29,792 nt of DNA from Paulinella micropora (taxonomy: Eukaryota; Cercozoa; Imbricatea; Euglyphida), in contig BJOX01000055.1 in assembly GCA_009731375.1 (NCBI GenBank), positions 672,760-702,551 of the forward strand, written 5' to 3'. How positions within the stretch are numbered: position 1 is the first letter of the stretch; every line of letters begins with the position of its first letter. Positions 1 through 15,418 of the stretch are shown in pieces. The notes under the pieces were generated by a model. It ran no database searches. It saw only the letters and a list, made by a program, of their open reading frames with translations, and had not been told where the DNA came from. The translations under genes were made by a program, and so were the position numbers.

Positions 1-51
<51 letters not shown>

Positions 52-115
52 CTCTCTCTCTGTCTCTACCCTACTCTACTCTCAAAAGAACTGTTAACAT
101 GCATACATGACGCAG

Positions 116-135
116 GTATTAAAGCTAATGCAAAA

Positions 136-194
<59 letters not shown>

Positions 195-293
195 TCAGGT
201 ATTAAAGCTACTGCAAATAGCTTCGAACGCTTCTCTCTCTCTCTCTCTCTCTCTTATTCATATATTAAAGCTACTGCAAATAGCCTTCTCACG

Positions 294-357
<64 letters not shown>

Positions 358-393
358 TCAGGTATTAAAGCTACTGCAGATAGCCTTCGAACG

Positions 394-429
<36 letters not shown>

Positions 430-484
430 TCAGGTATTAAAGCTACTGCAAATAGCTTTCTCTCTCTCTCTCTCTCTCATGCAG
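116..484 (+). repeat. Exon-edge array A: acceptor-side copies of deltex exon A
   Basis: Five truncated copies of the acceptor plus the first ~33 nt of exon A start at about 116, 199, 262, 362 and 434, separated by (CT)n. Copies 2, 3 and 4 leave exon sequence after the same CGAACGC/ACGC point and pass into TTCTCTC. Three carry TTCTTCAG as acceptor; copy 3 has lost its AG. Small indels break the reading frame in several, so they are unlikely to be used as exons. Confidence 0.85.
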
Positions 485-4144
<3,660 letters not shown>

Positions 4145-4387
4145 CATCATCCTCCTCCTCCTCCTCCTCCTCCTTTCCTTCCTTCCTCCTCCTCCTCCTC
4201 CTCCTTGCCCTAACCTCCTCCTCTCCTCCTCTTCTTCTTCTTCTTCTTCTTCTTCTTCTTCTTCTTCTTCTTCTTCTTCTTCTTCCTCCTCCTCCTCCTC
4301 CTCCTCCTCCTCCTCTTCTCCCTAAGCACCTCATGCACTCTATGTTTCCCCCTAACTTTTTTCATACGTAGTACGTAGAACGAAATT

Positions 4388-4390
<3 letters not shown>
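4145..4390 (+). repeat. TCC/TTC triplet block downstream of the deltex stop
   Basis: The triplet repeat that encodes the serine tail continues past the stop as (TCC)n and (TTC)n to about 4320, then short unique sequence. I saw no canonical AATAAA polyadenylation signal nearby. Confidence 0.7.
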
Positions 4391-5280
<890 letters not shown>

Positions 5281-5408
5281 AAAACCGGAACTATTGTTCA
5301 AAACCGGAAATGTAATAAGAATTCATCTTAAAATACATTTAATAACAAGGAATCACTTCCACTAGTGAATTCCCGTAAAACCAATAGCCTAAAAATCTAG
5401 CACGACAG

Positions 5409-5935
5409 GTGAAAGAAGAAGAGACGAGACAGAAAGAGGAGAAGGAGCAGAAGGAGAAGATAGCTGTGGCAATGGCAGTAGCACGGGTGGCTCCACAGCC
5501 AACGGCTCCACCTACCACATCTAACCCAGCTCCCAAGAAAGCAGAAGGAGGACCCCAAGGGGGAGGAACAGTAATTAACTTGATTGACTCCAGAAGAAAA
5601 AGCAGGCGCTGCAGGCAGCCCTAGCTAAAATCAAAATTGGGGGAGGGGGCCTTAAGCTCTATGCTATCACTGGCAATGAGGCTGACACAGAGAAGACCCT
5701 CATGACTAAGTTCAACGAGATGGACAAATTCTTCCAGCAAAACCAGTGTGAGGTGGAGCAGGAGTATGAAGTCCTAGAACATCTCTGTGATCGATCCCTC
5801 CTTGGAGCTGGTTTTGATAATATAACTTACGAGAAGTACAGAGGAGAGGAGGGGGTAGCAAGGAAAGGTGGTCATCTAGAGATGAGTTGTATTATGGCTA
5901 TTGCTGCCCTCATTCGATACTTTAAGGCAAGTTGA
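5409..5935 (+). pseudogene. Retroelement Gag-like N-terminal region, frameshifted
   Basis: The first frame starts with a K/E-rich run (KEEETRQKEEKEQKEK), a Pro/Ala linker and GGTVINLID, then hits a stop at 5622-5624. A second frame, open from about 5590, takes over with alternating charged and hydrophobic helices (KLYAITGNEADTEK, EVLEHLCDRSLLGAG) to TGA at 5933-5935, then stays open to about 6030. The overlap implies a one-base frameshift near 5590. I do not recognise the family. Position ahead of CCCH/RGG sequence makes Gag likely; an endogenous viral nucleocapsid-like origin is not excluded. Confidence 0.5.
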
Positions 5936-6017
5936 TACCAACACTTGTGCACTGGCACATTGATTGGGTTTGAAATTTTCGACTTAGTATCGGAGCAGTT
6001 GCAGTCTGTCTTAACAA

Positions 6018-6218
6018 ATGTGGGCACCTAGTACAGTCTTTTATAACCACAAAGTTATATTCCTATATTTCCTCATTGCTTTGCACGTCTACAACAAAAA
6101 TAATCTCACACTGCTCATGCAAGACTGCAAAACCTTCGAGAAGGTTAAGCACTTGAACTTTTTGGAGATGAGCGTCTTTGAGGCTACGACTAAGGCTGTG
6201 AGCCCAAAAATGTTGTGA
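6018..6218 (+). pseudogene. Gag-like segment, further frame
   Basis: A 66-codon open stretch with a hydrophobic block followed by helical sequence (QDCKTFEKVKHLNFLEM), ending TGA at 6216-6218. It links the upstream Gag-like frame to the CCCH segment only by further frame changes. Its function is unknown. Confidence 0.35.
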
Positions 6219-6255
6219 ACTGAAGTAATGACCGCTTGTCAGAGGCTCGACAGCC

Positions 6256-6663
6256 TTGATCGGTTCTGCATTGGCTTCTGCTCAACCGCAAGCCGCACAT
6301 ACGCATCGATCTCTAGGAAAGCGACCAAGAGAGAACAGTCGTGAAGCTAACACACCTTGTATTCGTTGGTGGGCACGGGCACAATGCTTCAAACACACAA
6401 ATAAGAAATGCCCTTACAACCACGATGTCGATGACACCCGCATCCGAAACACACTCCTCAAGAACATACGGTCGGACGAAACCAACACAGTTGCCGTTCT
6501 GCCCCTACTGCGCAATGATCAGGGATGGAAATTACAGGATGTCGCGGACCATGACCACGAACTAGCTGACGCGATCAATTCTCTTTTCGCTAGAGATGAT
6601 CAGAAGACTGCAACCATAGAAGCCGCAATTGGAGGAAGACGTGGAACACGAGGAAGAGGATGA
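6256..6663 (+). pseudogene. Gag CCCH zinc-finger segment
   Basis: This open frame has no ATG at its start. It contains a Cys-rich motif, C-x8-C-x7-C-x3-H (CIRWWARAQC then CPYNH), resembling a CCCH finger rather than the usual retroviral CCHC knuckle. An acidic helical segment (DVADHDHELADAINSLFARD) follows, then the start of a Gly/Arg tail cut by TGA at 6661-6663. Nucleic-acid binding is inferred. Confidence 0.5.
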
Positions 6664-7084
6664 GGCATCAATCGAGGAGGAGGAGCCCCTTTCGCACGAG
6701 GCACATACATTCGCGGGGGGGGGGGGGGGGGGGGGGTTTTGGGGNNNNNNNNNNNNNNNNNNNNNNNNNNNNNNNNNNNNNNNNNNNNNNNNNNNNNNNN
6801 NNNNNNNNNNNNNNNNNNNNNNNNNNNNNNNNNNNNNNNNNNNNNNNNNNNNNNNNNNNNNNNNNNNNNNNNNNNNNNNNNNNNNNNNNNNNGGAAATTA
6901 CAGGATGTCGCGGACCATGACCACGAACTAGCTGACGCGATCAATTCTCTTTTCGCTAGAGATGATCAGAAGACGGCAGCCATAGAAGCCGCAAGTAGAG
7001 GAAGAGGTGGAACACGAGGAAGAGGAGGAGGGAGAGGAATCAATCGAGGAGGAGGAGCCCCTTTCGCACGAGGCACATACACTC
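6527..7084 (+). repeat. Duplicated ~190-bp Gag segment around a gap
   Basis: Positions 6527-6715 and 6893-7084 are the same sequence with about 5% differences plus small indels. A poly-G run (6715-6736) and 148 N lie between. It is either a diverged tandem duplication or two haplotypes joined across an assembly gap; the poly-G at the gap edge favours an assembly problem. Confidence 0.8.
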
Positions 7085-7332
7085 GCGGGGGGGAGAGAGG
7101 ATTTGTGAGAAGAGGAGGAGGAAGAGGTGTATTTCAAGGTAGAGGAGGAGGAAGATGGGTTGGCCGAGGTGGATACGGCAGCGCAGAGCGCCCGTACTGC
7201 AGAGATGGGGGCTGGGCAGACGGCTCGAGCTCAAGCTCGAGTTCCTCAGCACCACATGCCTATGCGACATCAGGCGCAACCACTACCGACACTGATGCCG
7301 ACTCAGGTAACAGATTTGAGGTAATCCAATGA
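6893..7332 (+). pseudogene. Gag RGG-rich C-terminus (second copy)
   Basis: Restarting after the gap with the same helical segment as 6527-6600, this copy stays open through a long RGG/GRG tail (for example GRGGTRGRGGGRG and RGGGRGVFQGRGGG), then a serine run, ending TGA at 7330-7332. Basic RGG tails typically bind RNA and could replace a zinc-knuckle nucleocapsid. It is followed by pol in another frame. Confidence 0.5.
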
Positions 7333-7387
7333 CTAGAGAAGGAGGGAGAAAACAAAACAACAAACATTGCACGATACACAGTTGTGC

Positions 7388-9130
7388 ATGTCCCAACCAA
7401 GGGTACCAGTGAGTCTAAGAGCACACAGCATGCCACAGACCAACTCAAAGGTAATACAATACCAGTACACCCATCACGACAACAAACATGCTGCTAATAG
7501 GCAGGCGAGTAAAGCGCTTGCAAAGAGAAAGCAGGCGGGCCTGTCGCAGCCACAGCCGAAGAAAGTAAGAATAGAACCGGCAATCAATCTTATCAACTTG
7601 CCCAGACAGACAATAGACAAGGAGGATGGAGGACATCAACCTCTCCTCACTGTCTCAAACAGAGAAAGCAAGGACAATCATCATTCGCCTGTGAACAATA
7701 CCCAAAAAGACATTACAAAAACGGCGGAAAGGGAGGAGGAGGCGAACCTCGAGAAAAAGATACAGATTTTAGAACACGAGCTCCTTGTATTGGCCTTAAA
7801 AAGTCACCGGCCAGACGCTGTATGCTATACGAACATTTTTTGTGAAACATTAAATACCTTTATAAACGTTTGTAATGATACTATGGCGAATATTAATATT
7901 GTCGGCCGGAAATTTACTACGAAACACCATGCGTGCTTAGAAACTAATATGAAAAAATCATCTGGCACCTTGAAAGGAGTTAGTAGTCTGACTGATATAA
8001 CGGGCATCATCACTTTAAATTTTAAATTGAAATCCGGACGAGTATATCGAGTGGACTTGTACGTTGTCCCCGAATACAACGGATCTGTTCTTTTGTCTTA
8101 CGACCAACTGGCGAACATGAACGTAGTGATTGATTGCGCCGCCAAAAGAGTCATTTACGGCGTAGAGCCAGGAGAAGAATATACTGTCGACTCTCTCCAT
8201 GCTATTGACTCATACAAGGCACTACACCTAGGGGTAGCATCGGAAGGGAAACAGGTGACCATTACACACGCATATGATGCATATATGCCAACGGACGCGG
8301 TTTCTAAAGATGATTCAAACCTGTCAGACAAGAGAGAGGCGGAGGTATATACTGCTACAGTTTCTACACAATAGGATAAAAAGTCAATAGACGATCTCAT
8401 TGAAAAGAGGAAAGAGAATATTATATGTATGGGAAAAAGGTGCCAATCGTTGGCGAGATTTGAAGAAGGAGCAGGGGCCGATGTATATATTACCAACGGG
8501 TATTGCTTTCACGTGAAGGTGGAAGAGAAGGACAGACAGGAGTTTATACTGAGGAGAAGGGGACGACTCCCTGATTTCCCGGCAGAAGATATTAAAAGCT
8601 TTATTACCGAACTTTGGGGTGACGAGCCTACGTGGCCGCGCTCACTGACAGAAGTGAAAAAGTGCCTGCGCACTCTTTTTGAAAATAATAAACCATATAC
8701 TGTCATACTCCCGTACAATGAGAAGGCGATATGGGCGCAGGAGATACGGGACCGGCTTATTGATCATCCGATACCGGTGCCCTCACGGAAGCAACATTTA
8801 GTGGTGGCTTGTCGTCTCGGGACTCGTGAGCAGAACAGTGCATACAAGCGGAAGCTCAGATACCAGGACAAGTTGAAATTGATTCCTCAAGCATTCACAA
8901 GCTTCGATGGTTTCTACACCCGAAAAGCTCCGTTGCAATATGCGAGATTAATAGATATGTTGGTAGGTCTGGCGGAGGACGACGAACCAGACACTGCCAC
9001 ATATGAAAAAATTGGAATGGACGATATATCAGAAGAAGAGTTGGGCTTGGAGGAGGACAGAGCACCCCTCAAGCATCACAAGAGAATGTCACAGGAGGAG
9101 CAGGTACAGAGAAGTAGAAAGAGGTTTTGA
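7388..9130 (+). pseudogene. Pol part 1: retropepsin-like domain and linker, one in-frame stop
   Basis: One frame runs from ATG 7388 to TGA 9128-9130, broken only by TAG 8372-8374. A K/R/Q-rich N-terminus leads to a retropepsin-like core: DTMANINIV (Asp codon 7877-7879), then a hydrophobic VLLSYDQLANMNVVID segment like the second half of gypsy proteases. The usual DTG is DTM here. After the TAG the frame continues about 250 codons with an unusual linker (for example HPIPVPSRKQHLVVACRLG) and an acidic end. The RT lies in the -1 frame, so there is a frameshift near 9060-9117. Whether the stop and shift are mutations or recoding cannot be told. Confidence 0.6.
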
Positions 9131-9822
9131 AAGAGAGATTGAAGGCGAACAAAATGGTTTTTGACCCCCCTCAAGCGGGAGGTGTCAAGCCGGAAGACTT
9201 CACCGCGGTTATTTGTAAAATACCAGGTGCTGAGCCTTCCCTGGCGCCACGACAGGCAAATATGAGTATACATGAAGCAAAGATCGCAGAAGAACAAGCA
9301 CTGCAGTTACTCGATGAGGATTTCATTGAGAGATCGACATCTCCAATATTTTCCCAACCGAGACTGGTGCCTAAACCGGGAGGATAATGGCGCTTAACGG
9401 TTAACTATGCCAGCGTCAATAAAATTTTAGAGGAGGAACGAAATCCATTACCTACTCTTGAAGAAGGAAGGCGAGTATTGCGGAACGCCAAGCTATACTC
9501 AGTCATTGATCTGAAGAATTGCTTCTGGCAAATTCCACTGGATGAAAAGTCCAGATGGCTGACTGCATTTGTAGTAGGAATGGAGATATATCAGTGGAAA
9601 GTACTTCCGATGGGACTCAAACAGGCCCCGGGACTCTTTCAGAAAGCGATGCAAAGCATGCTGAGTAGCAAATATGATGACCAGACAGAGGGAGGTTTCA
9701 TGAGGAGAAGAGGACAGAAGGCGGGAGAGTACGCATTTTGTTACATCGATGACATTATCGTGTACTCCAATACGATGGAAGAGCACATCGACCATCTAAC
9801 AGATATTTTCAGGCGGGACTAA
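9118..9822 (+). pseudogene. Pol part 2: Ty3/gypsy-like reverse transcriptase, truncated
   Basis: The frame opens after TAG 9115-9117 and carries RT motifs in order: ERSTSPIFSQPRLVPKPGG, then TAA (9385-9387), LTVNYASVNK, VIDLKNCFWQIPLDEKS (first catalytic Asp), LPMGLKQAPGLFQKAMQ, and CYIDDIIVYS (catalytic DD at 9748-9753). About 15 extra residues (DQTEGGFMRRRGQKAG) lie before YIDD, longer than usual for gypsy RT. It stops at TAA 9820-9822 before the thumb, RNase H or integrase. Confidence 0.8.
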
Positions 9823-11160
9823 TCTATGCACGCAAGTTTGTTGGACATCGGTTGGCTGGCAGAGGCGTTCCTTGATGGTTGAGGTTGAGTTTTTCCTATG
9901 GTTGTTCTTGGCCGGGCTCGTCGTTGGGGTGAGATGGTTGGTTGGGGTGTCAGGCTTGGGAAGTAAGAGGGTGGATCGCGGGCGTCGTGCATGCATGCAG
10001 TAATTTCCAGATCGTGAGGATGTGGTCATGGCAGAGCTCAGTGAGGTCGCGGTAGACTGCGGTAGCTTGCGCTTTAGAGAAGTGTTCCTGAATTGCTTTA
10101 TATCCTAAGGCCGGGATGTAACCTTTCGCTCCCATAGCTATCATTAGCAGGTTGGATGTGCATTGACTAGATGCCCCCAGCTGGAGATCTTGGATTAGTC
10201 GTTGGTATTCAAAGTATTTGTGTTCGTAGATGGCTCGTGGTTTATACCCGGGGGATTGGTAGCCATCCACTGTATTAGTTGCCATTCGATAGGAGGGTCC
10301 TCTCCTCTAGATCTGTCATTGGGGTTGTAGGGGGGATTGATTCTTTTGCCATCTTTGCCCCAGGTCAGTCGAATACATTCCACTGATGCATTTGCGTGTA
10401 TAGATTGGTCCATTCCGACTAGCCATTCGTCTGTGTGAGTTGTGGCTTCTACGAGGAACACGCGTGGGGATGTGACGTGAGGTGTGAATATCAAATCCTG
10501 TTTCCAGGGGAGTCTGGCCTCTTGTAGTTCTTTGGCCAGTGCCGCCGTTGGGTGAATTCGGTCCTGACTGCATGTTTCTCCGGTCTCGCCGAGGGTGGAC
10601 CATGCGAGAGTTATGTCGATTTCAGGTGGGATCGGGGTGGGTTTACCTTCTTCGGCGATGACCATCATGTGGGTGGGTTGTTGGGTGCGGTCGAGGTCTG
10701 GGCCGAGCCCTAGGTGCCGTTTTATAGCTTGTCTAGAGGCGGAATGGCGATGGTTGATGGCTTGTATATTTTCCGGGGGGTGTAATTTGCTAGTGGAGGT
10801 CATGTAGTGATCGATAGTGCCTATCTTGTCACAAAATTAACATTTGGCGTCATCCTTGTTTTGTGAGTTTGGATACAGCCCCAAGGGATAAATACACAAC
10901 GAACTCTTATTAAAAGACTCTGTGGCTGCAAAAAGCCCTAACTCCTGAGAGTAGGTGAAATACCAGTAAATAGCTGAGGGGTCACTTCGTTTATTTACGT
11001 AGATTTCTACTTGTTTGCAGACTTGGTTGCAAAGTACGATCTTGGTTGAACGTAGATTGTGAGTAGCTGTTAGACAACACTTGAAGTTAAATGTGCAGAG
11101 TACTTGAAGGTGCTTCAAGTTCAAGTGATTGGTGTTCAAGTGGAAGTCCTGAACTTTCAT
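9819..11160 (-). pseudogene. Unidentified minus-strand reading frame, broken
   Basis: One frame is open from 11160 to 10195, interrupted once by TAA at 10839-10837. Just there C-x2-C-like sequence appears (DDAKC, stop, FCDKIG). The frame then shifts near 10260 to one encoding helices (QRLIQDLQLGASSQCTSNLL, GYKAIQEHFSKAQATAVYRD), and again near 9990 to a Pro/Gln/Arg-rich tail ending TAG 9821-9819. Base composition and length look coding. I do not recognise the family. A retroelement Gag or endogenous viral nucleoprotein are guesses, and splicing rather than decay could explain the frame changes. Confidence 0.4.
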
Positions 11161-12244
11161 GTGGGAAAGTCTTTCTGAGCCTAATGGCTACGCACGCAGT
11201 GTACGGCAAATATCATTTTTATGTTCTCTAAGACTTGAATGTGTTCCCCAAAATTCACCGATTTTGCTGTTTTCGGCATATCATGGGAAAAAGGCAGCAG
11301 AGAAGGGGAAAATTGCAATTGCTGTAAAAACTTTGATTAAATCGTTTGAAGTCATTCCTGGACGAAATCGAAAGCTAGTTAGTGAAGTCGAAACGTCCTG
11401 CAGAGGAGAATCTAACGGATCAGTCAAAAACAGTAAAATGTCAACGGTAGTGGTTTTGGCTGGTAGTTAAAGTGCTCAGTCTGATAGTTTTTGGTTCGGA
11501 CGCTGCGCATGGCCGGTGTCTCTATAGCAGCTAGTTGTGTCAAGAGGATGATGCGCACTTCCCAGTCTGCTCTGGTGGTGTGCGGACTCAGATACTGGTG
11601 AGAGATTTGCTGAGGCCGACCCCAATTTGAGGGCGAATCGTGGGGCTGGGGCAGGTTTGCTTAGGTTTGTTGAGAGGCGGTGGCGGAGACTCCAGTAGTT
11701 TCCGGGTCTTTTCAATCGGGGATTTGTCTTTAGGGAAAACAATAGCACTTTGAATATTCGACCGTTTTCGGTTGAGGCGACTAAACTGTTCCAGGTCATG
11801 AGACTTGTATAGGTTAATGAACTCTCCAACTGGACAATTCCTATTGCACTTCAATCTCCCGGATCTATCGCGACTTCAACATCATCTTACTCGTGCTATG
11901 ACACACTTTCGAATTTTCGATAAAGAGAGTCGCGTATTGGTATTCCAGTTTGATGTGGTATTCCAGTTTGATGTCACAGTCAAACAAATGTTTACCTGGC
12001 CTTCGCATGAGTCAGTCATTAACTCGGTTCTGTTTGCTCTCACTGCAATGAAACTCTTCACTAGAGAAAGTTAGCGTACTGCTACGTATTGTGATGCCTT
12101 CCGAGTCTCGAAACAAGCATGGCTATGTCCAACATGGCCACAATTATAGACTCACATAGGTTCATACATGTACACAATCAACACAATCCACGTATCCATA
12201 GCTGCAGACATAAATAAAGAACCACACCGGTTCATAGATGAGTA
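11161..12244. other. Unique sequence without a supported gene
   Basis: Only short overlapping open frames exist (11159-11470 plus; 11854-11588 minus; 11805-12074 plus), none with a recognisable motif or clear splice pattern. A perfect short tandem duplication (TATTCCAGTTTGATGT-G) lies near 11940-11975. The minus frame 11854-11588 could be an upstream part of the 9.8-11.2 kb relic, but it is not in the same frame. Confidence 0.5.
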
Positions 12245-12246
12245 CA

Positions 12247-12334
<88 letters not shown>

Positions 12335-12364
12335 ACACACACACACACACACACACCCACCAAC

Positions 12365-12421
<57 letters not shown>

Positions 12422-12440
12422 GAGAGAGAGAGTGAGAGTT
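12245..12440. repeat. CT - CA - AG compound microsatellite, imperfect palindrome
   Basis: (CT)n about 80 bp, then (CA)n about 25 bp, then (AG)n about 75 bp. The CT and AG arms are complementary and could fold around the CA loop. Confidence 0.85.
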
Positions 12441-13296
12441 TAACCAAGCAGTTGCATAATATTTGCTGAGTAAGGTGCAAGTAAAAAAAAAACTGTATGG
12501 AAACCCATATGATGAACAGTGAAGAGGTATCGGCAGCAGTGAAGAAGCAGCAGCGACAAACACATAGCATTCTCCATTTGTGATAAATACATGATAACAT
12601 GTGCTAAGCATACATATGCACATAGTACAAACAACTGCAGCACACATACATGCATGCATCAAATTCCATGCATACATCTTGTTACTTACTATACCATACA
12701 GTAGAATATATACAGTGTCTGTGTCTGAGAGAGAAATGCAGTTTTTTTACAGCTCGATCCACCGACCAAGAAACAAGCAATACGAATCAAAAACACATTT
12801 TGTCATCGAAAGGTATACGGTAGCTTCAAACGTAGACAACTTAGGCAAGCAGGAATAAATAAGGGGAACGAAGTTGATATGTTGTGCACAGTGTCAGACA
12901 GACAGGCAGACAGAAAAACAGACAGGCGAAGAGACAGGCAGAAAGGCAGACAGGCAGACAAACAGGCAGGGCAAACAGAAAAAGAAAAACAGACAAAGAA
13001 ACAAACAAAAAAACAAACACACAGGCAAACAGAGATACATTTTCGGAGACACGCCCGTTGTTGTGTGATTTCAATTATTTCGGTCTCAGCCTATTCTTGT
13101 TGTCATCGCTTTTGTAGCAGCTTGTTTGAAAGCTCTCTGCAAGGGCTTTGTCAGTTCCTTCTGAAAGCAGACACCACGGGATGAACAATGTGAGTTTGTT
13201 CTGCTTACTCTACCTTTCCAAACGTGAAGTGGCAAATATGCTACATGCGGCAATCACGAGAAAACAAAACACTTGAAAATTTCGATGACTAAATTA
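12441..13296. other. Unique and low-complexity sequence, no confident gene
   Basis: Mostly unique sequence with (CAGA/CAGG)-type repeats at about 12893-13030. One exon-like segment, 13118-13189, lies between TTTTGTAG and AAT|GTGAGT and ends with an ATG three codons before the donor. It contains stops in every frame, so it could at most be a 5' noncoding exon. Nothing else is supported. Confidence 0.45.
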
Positions 13297-13731
<435 letters not shown>

Positions 13732-13769
13732 TAGAAAACGTAATGTTGCGATCTGGTAGACCTGCAGGA

Positions 13770-14510
13770 GATGGAGGAGGAGGAGGAGGAGGAGGAGAGG
13801 GGGGGAGTGGAGGAGGAGGAGGTGGAGGCGGAGGCGGAGGAGGAGGAGGAGGAGGAGAAGAAGAAGAAGAAGAAAAAGAAGAAGAAGAAGAAGAAGAAGA
13901 AGAAGAAGAAGAAGAAGAAGAAGAAGAAGAAGAAGAAGAAGAAGAAGAAGAAGAAGAAGAAGAAGAAGAAGAAGAAGAAGGAGNNNNNNNNNNNNNGAGA
14001 AGGAGAAGAATAAGAATAAGAAGAAACTGAGAAGGAGAAGAAGGAGAAGAAGAAGAAGAACTAGAAGAAGAAGAACAAGAAGAACAAGAAGAAGAAAAAG
14101 AAGAAGAAGAAGAAGAAAAAGAAGAAGAAGAAGAAGAAAAAGAAGAAGAAGAAGAAGAAGAAGAAGAAGAAGAAGAAGAAGAAGAAGAAGAAGAAGAAGA
14201 AGAAGAGAAGAAGAAAAGAGAATAAGATAGAGGAGGAGGAAGAGGGGAGGGAGGAGGGGAGGAGGAGGAGGGGGGTCCCAGGAGGAGGAGAGGGAGGAGG
14301 GGAAGGAGGAGGAGGAGGAGAAGGAGGAGTGGAGGAGAAGGAGAAAAAAACAGGAAGAAAGAAAAAAAAAAACCTAGCAAAAAGACAGAAGGGAGATAGC
14401 ACTGCAGGAGATGGAGGAGGAGGAAGAGCGAGAGGAGGAGGGGAAGGAGGAGCAGGAGGGAAAGGAGGAGGAGGAGGAACTGGAGGAGGAGGAGGAGGAG
14501 GAGGAAGGGA
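13770..14510. repeat. GGA/GAA triplet purine tract
   Basis: Polypurine GGA, GAA and mixed triplets with a 13-N gap at 13984-13996. Near both ends the same CTGCAGGAGATGGAGGAGG occurs (13761 and 14402), so the tract carries a large-scale duplication. A plus frame 14329-14583 reads a basic then Gly-rich protein ending AMPFSQTGADSFNTDAEIF before TGA. It might be a gene fragment but has no family support. Confidence 0.75.
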
Positions 14511-14914
14511 TGCTAGTGCCAAGGCGATGCCTTTTTCCCAGACTGGTGCCGATTCTTTCAATACGGATGCCGAAATATTCTGATCCTTCCTAGTCAGGTG
14601 GCACCTGCCGTGTGCTGAGAGAAAAGAGGAGTGGAGTGGGAGGGGAAAACCTACGAATGAAATCAGGCAAAGATGAATAATAATGAATGCAGGAAGTGGG
14701 CACCAAACAGAAGGAGGGTGGGCAGAAGAAAGGTAGGAAAGCAGGCAGGCAGCCAGAGAAGTATGCAGGCAGCCAGAGAAGTGTGCAGGCTGGCATGCAC
14801 ATACAGTGTTTTAGCCATGGTGGAAGGAACTTTGATAAAAATTTTCGCTTCCTTTACCCTTCTATTTTCCAGTCTTTTTGCAATCCGTTAGGTTTTGATG
14901 TTTTGTTTGCTTTC
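14511..14914. other. Unique sequence, no supported gene
   Basis: About 400 bp containing a duplicated AGGCAGCCAGAGAAGTATGC-type unit near 14745-14785. No convincing exon or RNA gene was found. Confidence 0.5.
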
Positions 14915-15418
14915 TACCTACCTGCCTATCTACATACCCACCTGCAAAACTACTTCCTACCTACCACCCTACTGGAACATCTACACGCTTACCTACCTAG
15001 CTTTCCACCCACCAACCCTCTACCTAACTACCTGCCTACCTAGTTGCCCACCCAACCTTCTACCTAACTACCTTACCTACCTACCCACCAACCTCCACCT
15101 AGGTACGTACGTAGGTACGTACGTACCTACGTACGTATCTACGTACCTACCTACCTACCTACCTACCTACCTACCTACCTACCTACCTACCTACCTACCT
15201 ACCTACCTACCTACCTACCTACCTACCTACCTACCTACCTACCTACCAACCTACCTACCTACTTACCTCTTACCTACCCACCTATCTCCTACCTACCTCT
15301 TACCTACCTAACTACCTACCTACACCTACCTACCTACCTACCTACCTAACTACTACCTACCTACCTACCTACCTAACTACCTACCTACCTACCTACCTAC
15401 CTACCTACCTACCTACCT
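14915..15418. repeat. (CTAC)n array running into a large gap
   Basis: CTAC tetranucleotides, degenerate at the left and near perfect on the right, stop at an 805-N gap. Confidence 0.9.

Larger units (their letters stand above)
5400..9822 (+). mobile_element. Decayed Ty3/gypsy-like gag-pol retroelement
   Basis: On the plus strand, in order: a charged coiled-coil-like segment and unrecognised Gag-like sequence (5409-6218), a CCCH motif (6340-6420), an RGG-rich tail (to 7332), a retropepsin-like domain (about 7800-8180), a ~230-residue linker of unknown type, and a reverse transcriptase with YIDD (9742-9753). Frames change several times and in-frame stops occur at 8372-8374 and 9385-9387, so it is inactive. 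I found no RNase H, integrase or convincing LTR pair; the element seems cut at 9822, where a minus-strand reading frame begins. Class assignment rests on the RT motifs and domain order. Confidence 0.78.

Noticed and set aside
9823-9885. Apparent continuation of the RT in another frame (AGLIYARKFVGHRLAGRG)
   Set aside because: It resembles a gypsy RT segment, but it lies antisense to the end of the minus-strand frame and would need both a shift and a ~10-residue deletion.
11159-11470. 103-codon plus-strand frame starting MWESLSEPNGYARS
   Set aside because: No recognisable motif, overlapping frames on both strands, and no splice or regulatory support.
13118-13189. Exon between TTTTGTAG and AAT|GTGAGT ending in ATG AAC AAT
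   Set aside because: Stops in every frame, and no downstream exon in this window continues its phase convincingly; a 5' noncoding exon remains possible.
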